A stretch of 64,000 nucleotides of DNA from Acholoe squamosa (lineage: Eukaryota > Annelida > Polychaeta > Phyllodocida > Polynoidae): contig OX439042.1 of assembly GCA_949317995.1 (NCBI GenBank), positions 18,951,174 to 19,015,173 of the forward strand, written 5' to 3'. The position numbers were made by a program, and so were the translations under genes. Below the pieces are notes generated by a model. The model did not search any database and had not been told where the DNA came from. It saw nothing but the letters and a program-made list of their open reading frames with translations. Below, in pieces: positions 59,856 to 64,000 of the stretch. Each line of letters begins with the position of its first letter. Positions within the stretch are counted from its first letter, which is position 1.

Positions 59856-60219
59856 TATGTACGTCAGGGAAAGGAGCACCCACCCAGTCTATAAGTTAGG
59901 CACAGCTTTTAATTATGACCATGCAGGTATAAAGGAATGTGATATGGATATCTGCTCCTTAAAAACTGTTGGCAATTTAGTTTGGGTTTATGGCATACAA
60001 CACCACGACACTAGTAATCACAATGTGATGTACACACCAAATGAATGTAATCTATACAGACAAGGTTGTCATTAGACTGGCCATCATTTATAGTACAACA
60101 GGACGTGGCGTCAAGAGTAAGCTTTCAAGGTGACATTCAGATTTAGCACCTGCTACATTGAAAAAAAAAAAAACCTGATTTGTGCCTTCATTGAAGCTCA
60201 ATCGTGGGATTATAGCGTG

Positions 60220-60328
<109 letters not shown>

Positions 60329-61019
60329 TTTTACCAATCTTTTAGCACTTAATTTCTTCTCAGTTTAACAAATCACCTGCAATACATTTTTGTAGTGATA
60401 AAGTGTCTTCCGTGAGACATATCTTATATACTGATACTAAATCAGGTTCTGTTTTATTTCATAAAAAAAAGACCAGCACAATAGGCATCGATGACAGTAT
60501 GGAAATCACCACAGTGAAAAAGGGTAAGGCTTCAGGGTTGCAAATTGAATTGCAAATCAATTTGCTAAGGGCAAGATAAGCAAATAAGAGGATGGGATGC
60601 TTTGCCTTGAATCAGAAAATAATTAGAGGGACTGGAAGTCTACATCCTTTAGGGGAGGGATGTTTTCTGATAATTACAAGAGCCTGTGAGCCTGGGGTAC
60701 TTCGCCCTAACTGCACTGGCAATTTTATTCATTTCCTCTACTTGACATAGGTGACCCCAGAGTACAAACTCAACTACACTCTTTAATCAAACTGTTCAAG
60801 GGAAGACTTAACACCTCTTTGGGTAAAAAATGTGGAAGGTTTCCTAAATCAACACTCGATGTACGTTTCCCCATAGATAAAAAGATATAGGAGGAGAATG
60901 AAGCCATAAGTGCAAAGGGGAGCAGGAGAATGGTGGTGGGGTGGGGTCGTGGTGGGCCCTCAGCCACCCTCCAGCAATGGGAATTAGGAGGGGGCTTCTT
61001 TGAAGTGACACCTGGTGGG

Positions 61020-61440
61020 GTGATTATAAGGCTGGGCGTGATTGTGATTAATACTCAGGTATTTGGCGCCGCGCCCGCCCAGAATGACAGGCTTACGTCT
61101 TTCCGTGTACAGGGGCCCCCGCAGCCAGCTTAGCCACACAGAATGGTGGAGAACCCGCGAGGGGCAAACATCGAGCGGATTTCCTGTGTTCAATAGTGTT
61201 GATTTCCGCCGAGAGCCTGTTGAACTATAACCGTTTTAAACTGATATCCTGTGGAGGGAGTGTGCGTGGGCTGGCTCTCTCCTCTGCGTCCCAACACAAA
61301 CAACCGGAGGTGCAGCCATTTTGCTGGTGTTTAATCAATTTATGTCATTGAGCAGACGACAACGCCGTGACCGTCATTAATTACCCGCGGCTACTGCGGC
61401 GCTGAAAGACGCCCCGACGCGGCACCGTGTCGGGATATTG
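61020..61440. promoter_or_regulatory. CpG-rich patch, possible conserved noncoding element
   Basis: Complex sequence with GTGATTAATACTCAGG, GGCGCCGCGCCCGCC, TTTAATCAATTTATG and GTCATTAATTACCCGCGG: homeodomain-type cores set in CpG-rich DNA. No good frame and no repeat. Regulatory role is inference. Confidence 0.25.
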
Positions 61441-61670
61441 TGCACCTTAAGTACCGTGTCCGTTTTCATAGTTTCCTTGTCTTTGTCGTACCTGGAGCAC
61501 CTACATCCTGTGCTTTGAGTCTCCCATATACCCCCCATATACCCGTACCCGGACCAAGCTACCCATTGCCCAACCCACTCTCCATAGAGGCCAACAAAGT
61601 TTTAAGTCTTGTGTACGTCATAGCGTTACACTTGCACTCTGTATCTAGTATGGACTTAGGCAAAAAAAGA

Positions 61671-62021
61671 GGTTTGTTTCCGGTAACATGGTCCAAAAGG
61701 TTGAGGTCGGTAGGTCGGATTTTTTTTTCTTTTTAATTTTTTTTTTGGTCCAAGGTCTCATATAGTGATTCTTTGCTGGATTTTTCACTGGTGGGTGTTA
61801 GAAATGTTCATTTCTTGCATGGGATATTAGAAAACATTGGAAAATATGTCCATACATGTCAAATAACCATTTTGGAAGAGAATCCTTGAAAAATTTTGAA
61901 AAAATCTTCAAAAATCTTCAAAAAATACTTTAGAAAATCATGAAAAATTAGAAAAAATCTTGAAAAAATTCTGAGGTCGGCCCTATTTAGCTGCGGTCGG
62001 TCGGGTTACTGGAAACAAACC
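61671..62021. mobile_element. MITE with GGTTTGTTTCC ends, copy 3
   Basis: Best-preserved copy: GGTTTGTTTCCGGTAAC at the left and GTTACTGGAAACAAACC at the right, inverted with one mismatch over 17 bp. The inner boxes GGTCGGTAGGTCGG and GGTCGGTCGG are kept. The interior has TCTTCAAAAA repeats. No clear target duplication. Confidence 0.7.
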
Positions 62022-63045
62022 TGGCTGAAAGTAGGTGCTTCGGGACATTTTCCCGCCATTGAAAATGGCCATCCCTCGAAGCGCATGCGCACTGCGTCCT
62101 GCTGCCATGACAACCAGATGGTGACTACGGCGGTCCTTTGCGTTCAATACTTTAATCGTTTTATCATTGTCGTTTATCATTTCCGTTTCTTTGAGACGCC
62201 CAGTTCCCGCGGGCTACCTACTTCCTGTTCAAGCCGTATAACGACCTCTTGTTTTCCCGCAGCGTCTCATTTGACACGCGGGCAGCCTTATAATTGAATA
62301 CCCCACACTTCCGGTCATGACGCTACTGACGCTAATTCTCTACACTTGGACCTTTCCACTTTCATCAACTTTCAAAGGCCTTAACCCACCATTTCTTTTT
62401 CTTAATTTCTAATGAGTCTCTTGTCCGAGGCAGATTGCAACACCTAATAACGGTATATATCGGGATATGCTCACAACTGTCATATTTGAAAGGCATATAT
62501 GCACAAACATGTACTTATAATATTATCTCAAAGGCATCGAGAATAACAGGCCTGAACTTGAAGTAATAGGACGGTATTAAATACAGATATAAACCCTGCA
62601 GTGCATGATATCCAGGAAAAGGAGCAGCCGGATTTTTCATTAAGTCTTTTATAGTTTAACAAAATGGAAAAGGGCCCCATGTCCTTTGAACTCCGACACT
62701 GATGAAGCTACTTAATCATTTTAAAGCAACCAACATTGATATTTCATATCAATGATGAATATATTGCATTGTACATATACTAAGTTGATTATTATCTAAA
62801 GTGCCTATACGTGTTGTGTCCAGATCTAATTACGTCCAATAAGTGTCATAATAGAATCTTACCTTTTTTTGTACCAGCCAGGGAACTATTATCATGTATA
62901 AAGAAAATGATGCCTTTCCAGAATCCACCATTGACTGTTGATGTCCACCCGTAAGATTTCCGCTTATCAAGGGAATGTTCGACCATGCTTCAGGGCTCAT
63001 ATTCTTCGCTGTCATGTCACTATAATGACGATAATAATCATCATC

Positions 63046-63217
63046 ACGGAGGTGAGGGGTTACTTTGGCAAAGTCACCACTCACCTCCGTAATCAAGGTC
63101 TGTGCATAGCAAATAAAAGCACCAGAGGGCAGCACTGTTCCCTTTAGTTTCTCACCCTTCTATAGCATATGGATAACACTTACACAGACTAAACCTGGTA
63201 ACCAGTCCACGCCCGTG
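63046..63217. mobile_element. Truncated foldback element, right arm
   Basis: Matches the right half of 32969-33269 plus 22 bases left of its dyad (63068). The terminal GG and the left arm are missing. The CTCF-like core GCACCAGAGGGCAG is intact at 63119-63132. Confidence 0.8.
63119..63132 (+). promoter_or_regulatory. CTCF-like core in truncated foldback copy
   Basis: GCACCAGAGGGCAG, identical to the site at 33170. Confidence 0.45.
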
Positions 63218-63687
63218 TTCACGACCGCTCTCTGAAGTACTACACATAGAGCCTGACCATCCAACGACCATCAGCGTGAAAATGAACATTATCTGTATTA
63301 CCCATCCAACCACTGTCTGTGTAAATATCTGCAGAAACATTTCCATCAATGGATTAAGGCACACAGTGTAATATATTGGTATACTTAATGTAAGGGGGGT
63401 CTAATATGTCTTTTGCACTGCTGATAGGTTTTGACACAACTAAGTTGGATACAGATTATATTGTTGTTGTTTTTTTACACAGATAGCGGTTGGATGCACC
63501 GCCTCTAGCTGTAGTACTTGTACTACAGACATTGGTTCTTTATACAGATAGTGGTTGTACACTATATACTGTGTATATATTGTAGAGGATTCTGTCTTAT
63601 ACATGAGGCGCGACTCATGCTCGAGGTTTTACGATAAGAATGTCTCCATCGCCTTTTAATCCAGGAAAGTAGGCCCTCTCAGTAAAC

Positions 63688-63902
63688 CCCATAGTCCACT
63701 TGGACTCTGTCGCGCGATTGAGCCATACATTGTAACACCCATAGTCCACTAGGCATCTGTCGCAGAAATTTATATAGGAATTTATGTATGACTCAATCGC
63801 GCGACAGAGGCCAAGTGGACTATCGACATAATGCCCATTGTCCACTAGGCCTCATTCGCCAGATTGCTCATTTGCGCGAATGGGGCCTAGTGGACTATGG
63901 GT
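63688..63902. repeat. Inverted cluster of CCATAGTCCACTAGGC motifs
   Basis: Five versions of the 16-mer in 215 bp, in both orientations. The outer arm 63688-63727 pairs with 63785-63822 (both with the core CTGTCGCGCGATTGAG or complement), and 63835-63860 pairs with 63875-63902 (ACTAGGCCTCATTCGC and relatives). Likely nested hairpin MITEs. Confidence 0.75.
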
Positions 63903-64000
63903 ATTTAGCGGATAATTCACAGGCATATTTGCTTGGCCCAAAGTTGCCAGTAACTTCCTTCTTTGAAACATGCAGGGAGCAGGGAACATGGAGGTATACC

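Overview
This window looks like nuclear DNA of an invertebrate animal, AT-rich and full of short mobile elements and tandem repeats. Two spliced protein genes with GT-AG introns can be rebuilt exon by exon. Nothing prokaryotic was seen. Elements carrying an (ACTC)n tail, of a kind common in molluscs and other marine invertebrates, occur three times. That makes a marine invertebrate, perhaps a lophotrochozoan, the best guess, but the species cannot be fixed from the sequence.

The left quarter (about 2.2-15.9 kb) holds a head-to-head pair. NUDT6, a Nudix hydrolase of 324 residues in six coding exons, lies on the minus strand (4652 to 2212). NDFIP, a three-pass membrane adaptor for NEDD4-type ubiquitin ligases of 257 residues in eight coding exons, lies on the plus strand (6295 to 15212). 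They share about 1.64 kb of intergenic DNA containing a perfect CRE palindrome and four GATA sites. The NDFIP introns hold three recognisable transposons. The largest is a 3.2 kb hAT-type element that begins only eight bases after the exon 2 boundary and has duplicated part of the splice donor.

From about 16 kb to the end I recognise no complete conserved gene. The landmarks are: a 3.4 kb minisatellite of 24-bp units containing a 1188-bp higher-order duplication; a CACTA-like element; a 2.9 kb minisatellite of 35-bp units; a CpG-rich regulatory-looking patch at 28.4-28.6 kb; a 301-bp perfect-dyad palindromic element; a 2.3 kb inverted repeat with arms of about 840 bp; a 1.38 kb hAT-like element that interrupts a 44-bp minisatellite; two copies of an 880-bp CACTA-like element rich in TGACTAA; a decayed Penelope-like retroelement tail (GIY-YIG domain); paired RFX X-boxes; and a cluster of inverted CCATAGTCCACTAGGC motifs at the right end. 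Several GC-rich, repeat-free patches could be regulatory DNA of a gene outside the window, but that is inference.

The most unusual observation is that 14-mers closely matching the bilaterian CTCF core motif sit inside two unrelated mobile element families, in all five copies seen here, and also next to the NDFIP stop codon and beside the first minisatellite.
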